Origin: Nemertoderma westbladi
Lineage: Eukaryota; Xenacoelomorpha; Nemertodermatida; Nemertodermatidae
Length of the DNA stretch: 64,000 nt
Assembly (NCBI GenBank): GCA_032718475.1
Contig: JAUCBJ010000050.1
Span: 50,448 to 114,447 of the forward strand
Direction: 5' to 3'
A program made the position numbers and the translations under genes. The notes below the pieces were generated by a model. It had not been told where the DNA came from. It saw only the letters and a list, made by a program, of their open reading frames with translations, and made no database searches. How positions within the stretch are numbered: the first letter of the stretch is position 1; the number at the start of each line of letters is the position of its first letter. Positions 1 to 12,120 of the stretch are shown in pieces.

Positions 1-6
1 TTATCA

Positions 7-949
7 TCAACCCTCATCATTATGATAATCTAAGGACATGCGTAGAACATAGTCAACCACAATAATGAACAAGAATGGTGCAAGTGTGTCTCCCTGGAGG
101 ACGCCCCATAACACTTCAAATGTATCTGTATCACCGTCAACAGTAGACACAAATGTTGTCAAACCATCGTATACTGATTTGATTGCTGCAATAATTTTAT
201 CAGGAATCCCATATAATGAATGTATGCTGAACATACGTGAGCGAGAGACTGAATCAAAGGCCTTGAAGAAGTCAACAAAGATAACAGCCAGATGCCTGTC
301 TTTCTTTTTTGATAACTCTTCAATTATCCTTCTAAGTGCCAAAATGGGCTCCATGGTCCCACGACCTTTACGGAACCCATTCTGATTTCCACGGAGCAGA
401 CTCTCAATGGGATCCCTGATGCGATTTAATAGAATTATATTGTATAGCTTTGCAGCAATCGAGATCAATGAGATTCCCCGTAAAGAACCATAGAGTTTTA
501 GGTTGCCCTTCTTGGGAACTGCACCAACTTATTTGTTTTCATTTCTTGTGGGACTCTTGTTGTACGGTACATGTCTACTATGATGGGATAGATGAGCTTT
601 AAACACTCCTAGGTATTTTAAAGACCTCAGGGGGAACACCATCTACTCCACTGGCACGATTGGTCTTAATGCTCTTTGCAGCAGTCTTCACTTCTGCAAA
701 GGAGATATCACCAATGGGAATATCTGGGAGTACAGACTCAGACACTTTTACTTCTATAAAGTTATTTGGCAATACCCTGTCATTATTGAAGAGCTTTTCA
801 AAGTGGGCCTTCCAACCATTGAGGCGATCGGCTGGTGATTCAGCCTTAACCTCCCTTGGTGGTTGGTTGGCTTTTTCGACCAGCAAGCAAGTTGATCGAT
901 CTCCATGCCTGGGATGATTGCCTGCTGTCGTCAGCATCATTGATGACAA
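7..949 (-). pseudogene. LINE reverse transcriptase, N-terminal and palm part, frameshifted
   Basis: Two frames together cover the RT. At 949-599 the product has the pre-RT pattern WKAHFEKLFN, then AAKSIKTNRASGVDGVPPEV, which matches the usual 'LKxxKAPGxDGIPxEV' region. At 468-7 it has FVDFFKAFDSV (motif A, catalytic Asp in FVDF) and GVLQGDTLAPFLFIIVVDYV (motif B). The frames are separated by stops around 469-598. Motif C (YxDD) is absent because the reading ends at the left edge. The function in a live element would be target-primed reverse transcription; this copy cannot encode it. Confidence 0.85.
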
Positions 950-1004
950 TCAACCTGTTGGTGTTGGTTTATTAGCTCCTGTAGATTAACAGAGTACTGC
1001 CTGT

Positions 1005-1559
1005 TCAGGGACCTAGATGCAGCCTTAACTGCATTCTTGGCCGCTGTAGTCTGTTTGAGTCGGGACTCTTTCTGCGCCTTACAGCCTTATAGAGGTCATT
1101 TCGGCACTTCTGAATTTTGTTGTCAGTCCAGGGGGCCCTTTTCCTGTTTCGAGGGTATTCATGAACTGTTTCTGCAGCTGCTAACTTAGCTGCTTCTGTA
1201 AAGGCAGTATAGCCCTCGCAGTGATCTGCCGCCTGAGAGGCAAGAACCTCATACCCGTTGCTCAGCTGTAGTGTGAAGCTGGATCTCACACTTGGCTATT
1301 GCAACAGAGAGGACCAGTCATGCCGTGGCAAGGCATATTTCGTTGTTCTGCTAGCACGCAGACTAAGTCTTACCTTGGCCACAATACGACAGTGATCACT
1401 GGAGAAGGATCGAAGTGTAAATGCATTACAGTCTTGTATAGAGCTCCTGTATTTCCTATGAAACAGAATATGGTCTATCTGGGATTTGTGGCCACTGCGT
1501 CCACTATGAGTCCATAGCTTTCCAGTTCGCTTCTTGAACTTGGTTCCAGCCGAAAACAA
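1005..1559 (-). pseudogene. LINE endonuclease C-terminus and linker, frameshifted
   Basis: The frame at 1559-1296 contains GHKSQIDHILFHRKYRSSIQDCNAF followed by SSDHCRIVAKVRLSLR when read in sections. This is the C-terminal signature of APE-like LINE endonucleases (the QIDYI and SDHxxV motifs, with the catalytic Asp-His). The frame at 1289-1005 continues as the linker with RKRAPWTDNKIQKCRNDLYKAV, typical of the segment between endonuclease and RT. One frameshift separates the two. Confidence 0.75.
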
Positions 1560-1641
1560 TCCATTACCAGAGATAAAATCCTGAAGATGGACGGAATTTC
1601 GGTTAACACGATTGCTATAGACCCAGGGCGATGTAGGTGAT

Positions 1642-2544
1642 TAGTGCAGCGACCTGAAATTGAACTGGAACTGAAAGTACGGAAACATTAATTTTTTTAA
1701 AACTGAAACTAGAACTGAAACTTGTTATCTTGGAATACTGGAGCTGTAACTAGAACTGAATTGCCAGAAATTTAAAACTGAAACTATAATCTATAAATTG
1801 GGAAAAAGAACAAATTTAAAATTCGCGTTTTTAGTGGTCATAAATACTATTTCATTTCTGTAATAAATAAATATATGTAATTTGCTTTATTGTGTTGCAA
1901 TGCAAGACTTACTATAGATACGAACAGCCAAATCGCTGCAAAGTTCATAAATTTAGTGGGGCAGTTAAATAGGCCTATCTTAGTTAGAAACTATAAAACA
2001 ATAGGTTTAGCACGTCTAATGTACTTGGCCCTAACTAAATGAAGTCCTCTTTCTGATGATGCAAATAAAAATTGTAATAGCTCCTGCTCCAGTAGTTTTC
2101 GAGATGGGGAGTTCCTGGCACCCATTTTAGCACCTTTCGGAATTGAAATACTCAAATATATATTTTATTTTCAAGAAATACGTAATTGTCAACCTAACAA
2201 TTACCTTTTTGCAGCTAAAAATTTCGGTTATTTTCATTAAAAATGTAATAAATGGCAGTCGGATCCATCGGTGGGTACCAAACGATTGGCCACGGCAGCT
2301 TGTTATGTACAGATATGTAAACAAGACACTTGCAAAACTTTCTGAAAGTATAACTGAAACGATATATTTTTGGGAACTGGAACTGGAACTGAAATAAATA
2401 GGTTTATTAGAACTGAAACAAGAACTAAAACTGAATTATTATTTTTTGGGAACTGAAACTTGAACTGAAATGAACGTGTTTATTAAAACTAAAACTGGAA
2501 CTGAAACCGAAACAAGTCAAATTTTCTTTCAGTTCGCAGCACTA
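1642..2544. mobile_element. hAT-like non-autonomous DNA transposon (903 bp) inserted in the LINE
   Basis: The left end TAGTGCAGCGACCTGAAA and the reverse complement of the right end, TAGTGCTGCGAACTGAAA, form an 18-bp imperfect terminal inverted repeat. An 8-bp direct repeat, TAGGTGAT, flanks it at 1634-1641 and 2545-2552, the target-duplication length of the hAT superfamily. Both subterminal regions are packed with variants of GAACTGAAAC, as expected for subterminal transposase-binding repeats. No transposase ORF is visible, so the element is non-autonomous. Removing it rejoins the LINE endonuclease reading. Confidence 0.85.
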
Positions 2545-2567
2545 TAGGTGATTGATGCAGACTTGCA

Positions 2568-2867
2568 TTAAAATGTTAAGAATGCATGCTGATCCACTCC
2601 ATCAGTAGCTGCTTGTAGATTGTGGTAGAAATTTTCCACCTCCTCTACAGGAGCAACACTAGTTGGAGAGTAGCACACAATCAGAACCACCTTAGGAAAC
2701 TTCTTAGCCAGTCTTCCAGAACATGAGAAGTGGCAACGGATGATGCGGTTAGAGATTTGGTCTATTTTGTCTAATGCTGCATGTGCAGTTGGATTCATCA
2801 ATAGACCAATTCCACCTTTGCCATTATCATCTGCTGATGCGAGGGCGAGTCGCCAACCGCCCCCCAT
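2568..2867 (-). pseudogene. LINE endonuclease, central part
   Basis: The 99-residue reading contains NGKGGIGLLMNPTAHAALDK, then PKVVLIVCYSPTSVAPVEEVENFYHNLQ. This matches the 'GVGxxLxxxA...V..YAPTxxxxxExxxFYxxL' core of APE-type LINE endonucleases. It stops close to the right end of the hAT-like insertion and resumes at 1559 on the other side. The N-terminal catalytic segment is not recognisable in frame. Confidence 0.75.
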
Positions 2868-3024
2868 GTCCTTAATCAGAACCTCATCTCATCAGTCTGT
2901 CCAGTCTGCATTCGGTGCTCTCGAACACCCACTGCGCGGAGATAAATCTTATCTGCCAAGGCAGTCAGCTCACCTTGTCGCATTGGGGACCCGAGTGTTA
3001 GGGTGTTTACTGAGGCTAGTCTAG

Positions 3025-5493
3025 TGACTTGCCTCAGATTCACCAATGGCTTTGTTGGTCGGGGTGGAACATGAGAGAGTAGCCTCCAACTCCAGAATAC
3101 CTCTCCCCCTCACAATCTGGCCTCCCTGGTTACCCAGGGTTTGGGCCAGAAAGGTAACGCGGAAAGGGACTCAAAGTATTGCCTTGACTCACTCACTCCT
3201 AAATAACCTGGTTTAGTATGATTGCATGAAGCGTGAGTGTCATAAGGACCTAAGTAGATTTTTGACTGATTTTACTTTTTTTTTTACAATTCCAAAGTTT
3301 TTGATATATTTGATAGAGTAAGAGTAGATAGAGTGAATTCCAAGAATCCTATTGGGCAATATTATTGGGTATTGTCGTAATATAACATCTCCATATTTTT
3401 GTAGGCTTTCCTAAACAGTGACCAATTGCAATTTTTGACTTAGGGCCTTATGATACTCAAATTACGATCTACCGGTATCATTTTCTTCAGCTATATCTGC
3501 AAAGTAATATCTCGTCTCATTGTTAAATCAATTAAGGGAAAATGTCAGGTTACAATTTAACGTTTATTCTAACCAAAACAATAAACAAAAGTCAATAGAA
3601 TATGTTACAGTTTTATTTTTGAGAGTAATCTGCTGTTATTTGTGTCGATTTTCCGCTGGAGAGGAATAAGTTTTGATGGCGTCGAACCCCCCCCCCCCCC
3701 CATCTGATATAAGAATACGAAATACGATCAAATATTAAAAAATTCATATATTTTTAATGTTAATCGATTTATAGTGCCAAAATGAAGAAAGTATTTCAAA
3801 ATTGAATTAAACTTGAAATGAAAATTATATTTTCATTTCTTTAGGTTTTAAACAAAGATAAACATATTAAACCCCAAGTCAAACAATGTATTTCCGCACC
3901 AACTCAATTAGCTTCTGTTAATAAAATTTAAATGTTCCAGTTTATAAACTATTTTTAAATTACAGATTGTAAAATTGAATTATTAAATTAACTTAACAAC
4001 ATGTGTGACAGTGCCACTACAAACCTTCCCATCACACCAGTACAAAACGAAATTACACAACGCCATAAACTGGTCCATTTAATTTTTATAGCGCTATCTA
4101 GTGGCGGACAATATAATTGTGCAAAGTCAGGGAACTAAAATTAACGCAAATATTTTTATTATTATTATTTTTACCTATTTTTTTGTAAACATTTGACCTA
4201 TTTTTTCGCAGTTACCGTGTGCCATACAGTATATACTGCAATAGTTCAGTACCGGCACCGGTACATCAATTTAGACCTAACCACAAACATACATTACTTG
4301 AGTCCACTTGGCCTATAAAATGTAATTATCTTCTTATTACAGTTATGTTTAACTTCAAATTAAATCCATTAGTCAAACAATTCAATCTGGGTAACACTTT
4401 TCTTGGCACTGCAATTTTCTATGAGAGAATCCCGCTCTTAGCTCTTAGAGAATTCATATCCCATTTCCATGAATTAACAATGTTAAATAATCAGCTGAAA
4501 TCAATTCTGTCAGTTTTATTATTGAACTCAGACCATAATTAATTATATTATACTGTATCTATATTATATTGCAACATAATTCAATATATTATATTAAAAT
4601 GTAAATCAATATTGAAATATAATTCAATATGTTATTATATTATAATTCAATATTATAATGAAATTTAATTTAATAATACTCATGAGATGAGTTCCAAAGG
4701 GAGAAGAAACAGGCACTATGAAACTAGGTGGTTGGGGTGAACCTAAAAAGTAACTACTCTGACAGGGAGGCAGCGCAGCATCACCACAAAAATCACAAAA
4801 TAACGTTTCTGCTTATTAATATGTAAAACATAATACATTTCAGCTTTTGCAGAATTACAGTATAGGATGGATGCGGAAGTCTTACAGTTACTTTGAAGTG
4901 TTTAAACAACTCACCCAGTGCTTTTTTTTCTCTCCCGCTGGAACTCAACTCTTGAAATCCTTTAATCTTGAGCTTATTGTCAGATCTCTTTTCTGGGCCG
5001 GAACATTATCCAAAGGAAAAAGGTTATTACTTCTTGTTAAATTATTAATAAATGCCATTAAATAATCATTTCTATCTTAAGTAACAAGGTACTTCAAGGG
5101 CCTTCTAGCGTCATAGTGTATGCAGTATCAACTCATGATTTAAAGTAAATCTTATGTCTATTTGACTTTATTTCCCACATAGACTCCTACTCCGAGAGTT
5201 TATGGCTTAAAGTATTGCATTTACAAAATCTGCCATAATTATAATTCACCAATATACAAATAATAAGGTATTTATTTAATTACAGTATGCAGAATATATA
5301 AATATTCCTTATATATTATTTAAACAACAATATAAACCACATAATAATAACCACATAATATTCTCATTCAATTTCTGAATGAACATGTTTCAACATGAGA
5401 ATTTCACATTCTCATCTCATGTTATTTTCCATTCAAACTCGGGCCAATTGGGGAAGGGATTTCTTATTTTCGTTACAATCGAGAAGATTATAG
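3025..5493. other. Non-coding AT-rich DNA
   Basis: No gene is supported here. It holds a poly-C run near 3689-3702, one copy of a dispersed repeat (3509-3553), and a very AT-rich ATTATATTCAATA-like stretch at 4545-4680. The 107-codon open frame on the plus strand at 4219-4542 has no recognisable domain and looks like chance. Confidence 0.6.
3509..3553. repeat. Dispersed short repeat, copy 1 of 3
   Basis: The pattern ATCTCGTCTCATTGTTAAAT, then CAATTAAGGGAAA, then GGTTAC recurs with small changes at 19653-19700 and 53599-53646. It may be a terminus of an unrecognised repeat family. Confidence 0.55.
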
Positions 5494-5722
5494 CCCACCC
5501 CCCCCCCCCCCCCCCCCCCACCCATTGATTCTTCAGTTCTTAATAATTTGGTGTACCTACCGCTACCGCTACCGGTATAACCTGTGTAAAGAAATGGACT
5601 GGAATGGGAGGGAGATAAAATAGTGATTACAGATATGGAATAAATGTAACCCACATTTTCAAGTTACCAATATTCCATTCTCATTGACTGTGTTAAACAG
5701 GATTAAGGGGGGGGGGGGGGGT

Positions 5723-5757
<35 letters not shown>
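5494..5757. repeat. Complementary poly-C and poly-G tracts
   Basis: A C-tract at about 5494-5519 and a G-tract of about 50 bases, interrupted once by T (5706-5757), lie roughly 190 bp apart and are complementary. They could form a hairpin or quadruplex/i-motif structures, and are also a classic place for assembly error. Confidence 0.8.
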
Positions 5758-5758
<1 letters not shown>

Positions 5759-7379
5759 AGTCGAATTTCGTGAAAAAAATCATAAATTTTTTTATTGTTT
5801 CATTAAGACCGAAATTTTATGGAGATTTCAAATATTTAAGCGGTTTTGCAATATCATCTTTAGTTTTCGAGATATTGGGCTTTTTACACTACTTGCTCTT
5901 TTCGTTCTATCTCAAAATTTCATAATCCCAAAGATTTGTCTAATTACGCCAATTTTAATTCTTGTGGGGTTTTTGAGGTCGGTGAATCCGATGGAAACAC
6001 TTCATAAAAAATCTCACCCAAGTCTTGCCTGTTATTTTTCCAGTTTTTATGCAGTACTTGCACTTTTCGTTCTATATCAAAATTTCAAAGTGATGGGACA
6101 AACAGACAGACATAACAGACACAAGCCTAGATTCCACCAAACATAAAAATGGACATCGGAAATAAATCTCCGCCCCAGTGAACCTCCATAACGGCAAATT
6201 TAGACAACCAGACAGACAGGCAGACAGACAGACAGAACTAAACCCCATAACGAACTAACTATTAGCTAGTTTTATCATCTTACTTCCTGTCGGACATTAT
6301 TTAACTGGCATTCTTTCATATTCACAGACAGTTTGCGCGGGAAGGTTCAAAAAACGACATTTTTTATTTTCGTCATTATTTCCTATACGTCCTTACGTCA
6401 TTACGTCCTATTTCATTTTTTGGTCACTAAAAATCTATCTCCTTCAATCTTTATCCGATTTGGCTAATTTATTTTTTTATTTGAAATCCCTGAACAGATT
6501 CCCATAGATGGATTTTTGAATTTCGCTCTAGTTCTCGAGAAAGGTTTGATTAAAGCCTGTGTAGTCTATAAAAATGAAAATTTCATGACTTTGTGTCCCA
6601 AAAAGTGCAATAAAATCATTTTGAAAAAGAAATTCAAAAATTCCTCTTAGCATTCTATAAAGGGATAGTCAGTGCCCCTACTCACCAATTTTCAGACCTA
6701 AATACTCAAAATTGTAGGAGGAGATACATTTTAAGAACGGACTAATCAAAAATTTCGTGAAATTGGCTATTTGCCAATCAGAAGCGAGTGTTTTAGGTGT
6801 GTGACCATGGAAATGGAAAGCCCGTCCAATTACCTTTCAGAATATATATATATATATATGTCCTGGTATTCAATATTATAGTACTGTGTTGTATGTATTT
6901 TAAACATTTCTAAAAGGTTGCCAAATCCGACTTCCCCACCCCCCTACCCTTAACGTGATTGGTTACTGCTTGCTTTGTAGCAGCTTTCTCCAACCACAAC
7001 ACTTCTTTTATACGATATGAAATAAAGGTAACTGGAAATGCCACGATCCAAGCACCACGGGTATCAATAGGAAAAATGAGTAATTATTTCTACAATTGCA
7101 ATTATGAAGTTGAGTTTAATCATATAATAAATTAATATAGTTATAATAAAATAAGTTGAGTTAATAATAATGTAGGGTTTCGATATGGGGTATTTGTGGC
7201 AACTCAGGCGGTGCAAACAGTCTGGATAAGCATAATAATAAAATTTCATCGCATGTAATAATATCTAGAATAACAATAATAGTAAATATTACACACTCCT
7301 AGCTTATACAAACTAATTTAATATTTATAATAAATTTATAAATTTATAATAGGAAAATACTAGTAAAGCTAGCATGGTA
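5758..7379. other. Non-coding DNA with a short tandem duplication and (CAGA)n
   Basis: Two diverged copies of a block around CTTTTCGTTCTATCTCAAAATTTC occur near 5890 and 6055, about 160 bp apart. A CAGACAGA-type simple repeat lies at 6205-6238, and a short TA repeat at 6841-6859. The open frame at 5721-6146 is mostly the G-tract plus this repeat and is not supported as a gene. Confidence 0.5.
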
Positions 7380-7900
7380 TAGGTGGTACAGTTTCAATAC
7401 TGCGAGGGGATGTCGTGATCGCTCAGACCCGCACTGTCCCCGAACCCCAAACTGCACCATGATCATCGTCCGCTACGGAGGCAGATGGAACTGGATCGGA
7501 GGAGGGCGAATTGAAGGCGCCGCCGAACACCCCCCAAAACACACGCGAGGCCCATTTCCCTCATCCCTTGGTGTTTAGCAACGAGTGCATCAGCGATGTG
7601 ATTTATCAGTATCTGTGCCTCGCGGCACCAGACACCATGAACGGCATCCTCTGGTCCTCGCATGCGGCGCAGTAGTGGTGCTTCTTATAGCGGCAGTGTT
7701 CATCTAACAACGACTCAGTTGAATGGTTGGCCTGGGCATAAGAGGTGGCGTCAGCATTTAATACAGCAATGCCGAATGACACCACCCGTTGAGAAGCCCA
7801 GACCCCACGTGCAACTAAGTCGGCCCGGATGGGGACGCCACCGACCACCAAAGCGGCGCTGTCCAGTCCAGGTGACCCCGCGACAGGGTCACCTCCCGCT
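7380..7900. other. GC-rich block of unknown nature
   Basis: The composition is clearly more GC-rich than either side. Short open frames occur on both strands (minus 7463-7663 and 7606-7851; plus 7662-7955), but none shows a domain that I recognise. A 9-bp perfect inverted repeat, AGGTGACCC then GGGTCACCT, sits at about 7869-7893. It could be a decayed coding fragment or part of a mobile element. Confidence 0.35.
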
Positions 7901-8286
7901 CAACGCTCGAACGTCCGACAATTATAAGCATAATAATTGCAAAAGCAGTGCCTGAAAAGGTCTATAATGCTTGAAAGGACTTCCCCCATTGGTTTCCAAA
8001 ATTTGCTTTAGTTTACCTTACCATGTTTGTTAGACGGGCCTGCATTATTGCTGTTTACCTGAAAACCCAAGTTTCTTAGTTTATTTGAATTTGGCCATCC
8101 ATGATTGATTGCCTTTCATTACATCGCCATTCGCCGGTATTCTATTTTATTTACTATGTATTCATTGTATGTGTATGTGTGTGTATCGTATGGTATACAT
8201 AATTATATATAATTGGCAGTATCTTTGGCATCCAGTTTAATCTTAACTTAACTTGATAACTAAATTCGCTTCAGTCGCACTACACA

Positions 8287-8397
8287 ATGGAGAGTCATAC
8301 ATATTCGTCTTCTTCAATCGTCAACCCCATTTTAACATCAGTTCGCTCAATGTCGATGAAAGAATCGGAAAAGGATCAGACAATGGCAATCTCTGAG
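8287..8397 (+). CDS. Possible first coding exon (unconfirmed)
   Basis: An ATG in the context CACAATGG opens a 37-codon Ser- and Met-rich reading that starts MESHTYSSSSIVNPILTS. It runs directly into GAG|GTACAG, a good 5' splice-site match, and a stop follows if the frame is read through. No downstream exon could be matched by eye, and the peptide resembles nothing I know. This is weak evidence for the 5' end of a spliced gene on the plus strand. Confidence 0.2.
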
Positions 8398-10350
8398 GTA
8401 CAGTAGTTAGTGGATATGTCTAATATATCGCCCCTAGGCCACTATTTATTTACTTTTAATTATATATAGTATATGTATTTAGTATAATCCATTATAGAAA
8501 TTAATAAAAACCCGCGCTATTTCCAGACTTTTCGATGTTACCCGTTACATAGAAATGGACTGAATGTGAAATGATGGAGGTAACATGATATTGCCTTTAT
8601 CCTCTTCATCTTGGTTACCTGACACAATGGAAAATATTAATAATAATTCATGCGCCCCTAATTAGCTAAACGCACAGACGATATAAATATATATAAGATA
8701 TTAATATACAGTATTTGGTTAGGCTATTTAATAAATTAATTGTTCTTGTTTAGAAACTATTACTCTTTTTTAAACGATAAAAATTTCATTCGCGATTTCT
8801 TTTGCAAAGTACTTAACAGTGTTGTGAACCTCGTTGCTTTATTTGTAGTCATTCACTACGTTCGTTAATATAATAATCCTCAGTTGCACACTGTAGGAGC
8901 AGTGTAGCACACTGTGAAGTGCTACTGCTTCACATTTCACTTGACTTAAATATATAAATAGTTATTATTATTAATTTGTTTATGAATTAAATAAGACTCG
9001 TGCAGGTGAAACAAATATATATAGCTTCTAATATTATTTATTAATAAATAATGAATTTAAAATTTGTTACAATATTAATAATACAAGCCAGTTTTTTTTA
9101 TTATAAGTTTTTCAAAAGTGTATTAGTCTGATAGTATTAACATGTTGTGGTTAGGTTAGATAGAGATACTCATGATAACTGAACTAATTATACCTCCGTT
9201 CTCTAATACTAATATTACATGTTCATACATTAGCATTCATGATATTCAATATTCATACATACACACATTGGAGTGGTGAGTGCACACCTCCTGGTCTCTC
9301 AGTGGTGTATTTTCTGTACAGCTGTACTGCAGTATCCTGGTATCAATTCGGTACTGCAGTAGGCCTACTGCTACATGCTGTATCCTTAGCCTTAGGTATG
9401 TCATTCGGTCTGTTGTTAGGGGCAGTACGGGCAGATGGGGGTCTGGGGGTTGTGCTTTCTGTGCTTCTGTCCTTGTGTCACCGATAGACATTCAGTCATT
9501 AGTGATTATTGCTGTAGTCAGGTAGGCCTAGTGTGTAGGCCTATGCGCCTATGTACAGATGTATCAGTGTATGGAACTGAACTTGTTTATTAGATTAGGC
9601 CTAGTGTATCCAAAGCAGCAAAGATTGTGTTCTCAACTTTCTTGTTCCTGTAACTTTTAATAATAATAATAAAATATTTGATGACGTGCGTTACCTTAAA
9701 TAGGGCTATATTGCTGTATATTGTCTATCTGTCTATGTCAAATTGCTGTATTGTGATTGTCGTACTGTACTGCTGTGTGCTGTAGGTAGCTGGGTAGGCT
9801 GGGCAGCTGGGGTTGTATGGCCATTTTTTCAATTTTTTTTAATCCCACGGGAGCACAGTTACATGAAACCATAATGGCCACTTTTTTAGAAACTTTTGAC
9901 CAGGAACAAAAAAAAATCAGCATGTAGGTTCCGGTAGGCCTACAACTTTTGTTATGATATGATTACAATTTTGAGACTGTGACCTCTAGTTCCAAAATTG
10001 GAAGTTTTTGACCTGCCGTTTTTGGGATTTCTTATTCTGATAGAGGCAGAGCTGCAGAGTGGTTGTAGTCGCAGGCATATATTAGGCCTACAGAACTTTC
10101 GTTGTCAATGTGTCAGCTCGTCATGCCCATGCGGTGACGTGACATTTGAAATTCTAGTGAGTTGCATGTGTCTGTTGCCAGGTTGCTGTTGACCTGGAGA
10201 TGGAAGAAGACTCAGTTCCAGTTGTTGTCTCTATCAGTCTATGTTAGTGTTAGGCCTAGTACTTCCAGAGGCGGTCATTCATTACCATTACCAGTGCTTT
10301 TTGTTTGATTAAATGCCGACTGTGCCACACATCTACCTGTCTACTGCATA
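8398..10350. other. Non-coding DNA, nothing recognised
   Basis: AT-rich to about 9240, then less so, with several AGGCCTA and TAGGCCTAC words. The overlapping open frames near 9239-9525 on both strands have no recognisable motif. Confidence 0.5.
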
Positions 10351-11094
10351 AGTAACCGCTTTAGATCCTAGAACACCTTAGATCCTGACAGCCTGAAAAA
10401 AGAACTTAGATCTTGGGTGAACTTAGATCTTTCCATTCGAACTTAGATCCTTCCCATACGAACTTAATTCCTTCCCATATGCAGATATGACTGGACTGTA
10501 TGAACTTCGATCCTCAACATACGAACTTCCCAACTTAGATTATACCTTGCATATATTGCTGTACCGTCTGACCGTAGCTGTGTAATGTGAAAACGTCATT
10601 CCATAGGCCCTGACTGCCTGAGGCCAGCAGACCTTACTGCCTTACTGTAAATATTATCAGGCTTGAAGGGAAGCGATCTTAGATCCTACCACAAATACAT
10701 TGCAATGAATTAGGTATTAATTTGCAAATTATAGTTTGTTGGTGAGCTACTGATCTCAACTACTTTGAGTGTAAGACTTATTTGCATTAGATCATTATAA
10801 GTACTTTTATATGCTAAGTGTATGTGTAACACAGTACAATATACTATAATATCAATAGAACACGGGAACACGGCCAACGCACAGTACATGTGGGATCTAA
10901 GATCGCTTCTCCTCTAGCATGGCAGCATACGCATAGCGTGTTCTAAGGAATTTGTATAAATTGGGATCTAAGTTCACCTAGGTAGTTCAGTTGTTATGTA
11001 GTTAGGATCTACGGTAACTTCCCCCTGATAGTATCTAAGTTCACCTAGTTAGGATCTGTCAAAGTCAGGCCCTGCAGGATCTAAGTTCGTTTAC
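10351..11094. mobile_element. Putative non-autonomous DNA transposon with inverted subterminal repeats
   Basis: On the left side (10365-10540) variants of GAACTTAGATCC recur at least six times in one orientation. On the right side (10890-11082) the reverse complement GGATCTAAGTTC recurs at least four times. The outermost blocks, GTAACCGCTTTAGATCCT at the left and the reverse complement of the right end, GTAAACGAACTTAGATCCT, form an imperfect terminal inverted repeat. No clear target duplication and no transposase ORF were seen, so superfamily and exact ends remain open. Confidence 0.5.
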
Positions 11095-12120
11095 CGAAAT
11101 ATAATGCATTCTAATAAATTTGCATGAAAATAGATTAGTTAAAAATACATTATTAACCTAATAACTGGCTGACTGGTGCCTGCCTATCAATACTACTTCC
11201 AATTTTGGAATTAATGCCGAAATTTGAATAAAAATTTCCATTTTTGAAAACTGCCAATTTTGGCATAGATCACTCACTGATTGTACTGTTGTATATAAGG
11301 CACGTATAACATAATTATTCTAGGCCTAATATAATTGTTTTACTGTAACAATTATACATATAATGGCGTGTCTTTTCTGCTCGCCGGATGAGTGGAATGT
11401 ACCAGTAGGTGTACAGGTATAGGTGCATGCACTAGGTATGTGCCGTTTTTTATTGCATTTTGAATGTTGTGTTTCCAGGTCACTGCGCTTCTGCATAGTG
11501 CATAGATTATCGGGATTAAACTTTTCGTCAACTGCCGGCTGCTGCAGTCTCTTTGCGCAGAGCGCACAATACTGCAATTCAAGAGAAAGCCTGCCATCTT
11601 GCCTGCCAGCTCAAGGTAGCAGCTTTAGTGCAGCACATGGTTTTTTGGGAACATGGCACGGCAAGGGCAACAATCATGTCTTCAGGTTGCCTGTGTTTAT
11701 ATCTAATTGTATGGAACATGGCAGCAATCAGTGGTTGTGAGTGTTTATAATTGTGTAGGTGATTGGCTTACATTACCGGTAAGTGATACCGTACTAAACT
11801 CTGTCATAAAACTGTTTGCCTATAATTCTGTAATTAATCAATAAATGATATTTATTTATTACGACATAAATGCGATTGCAATATAAACTTATATATATTT
11901 ATTTGTGATTTATATATATCTCTACACTTCAAAGCTTTAAGATTATCCAGCTTTTAACATTAATTCACTCACTGCCATTCATTTACTGGACTCATTTTCC
12001 TTCGGGACTCTAACCTACCTTACATATATATATATATCGATCAGTATTTATTTATTGTTAGCCGCGCGACCTGAGTGTCGGGTAGTAATAGTTGGAAATT
12101 ACGAATTCTAAACACAAAAA
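11095..12120 (+). other. Upstream region of the DDX6-like gene
   Basis: No gene is recognised. Open frames at 11326-11750 lack known motifs. An ATATATATAT stretch at 12024-12037 lies about 90 bp before the start codon and might supply a TATA-like element, but no transcription start can be fixed from sequence alone. Confidence 0.35.

Larger units (their letters stand above)
1..3024 (-). mobile_element. Degenerate APE-type non-LTR retrotransposon (LINE), 5' and middle part
   Basis: Read on the minus strand, broken reading frames follow the order of a LINE ORF2: endonuclease (2867-2568, then 1559-1296), linker and RT N-terminus (1289-599), RT core (468-7). Frames change between the pieces and stops intervene, so the copy is dead. 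A hAT-like element (1642-2544) splits the endonuclease. The YxDD part of the RT would lie beyond the left edge. The exact 5' end is not visible; recognisable coding stops near 2867 and GC-rich sequence runs on to about 3180. The clade (RTE- or CR1-like) is not decided. Confidence 0.8.

Noticed and set aside
4219-4542. 107-codon plus-strand ORF as a gene
   Set aside because: No domain and AT-rich surroundings without splice or promoter signals; chance ORF more likely.
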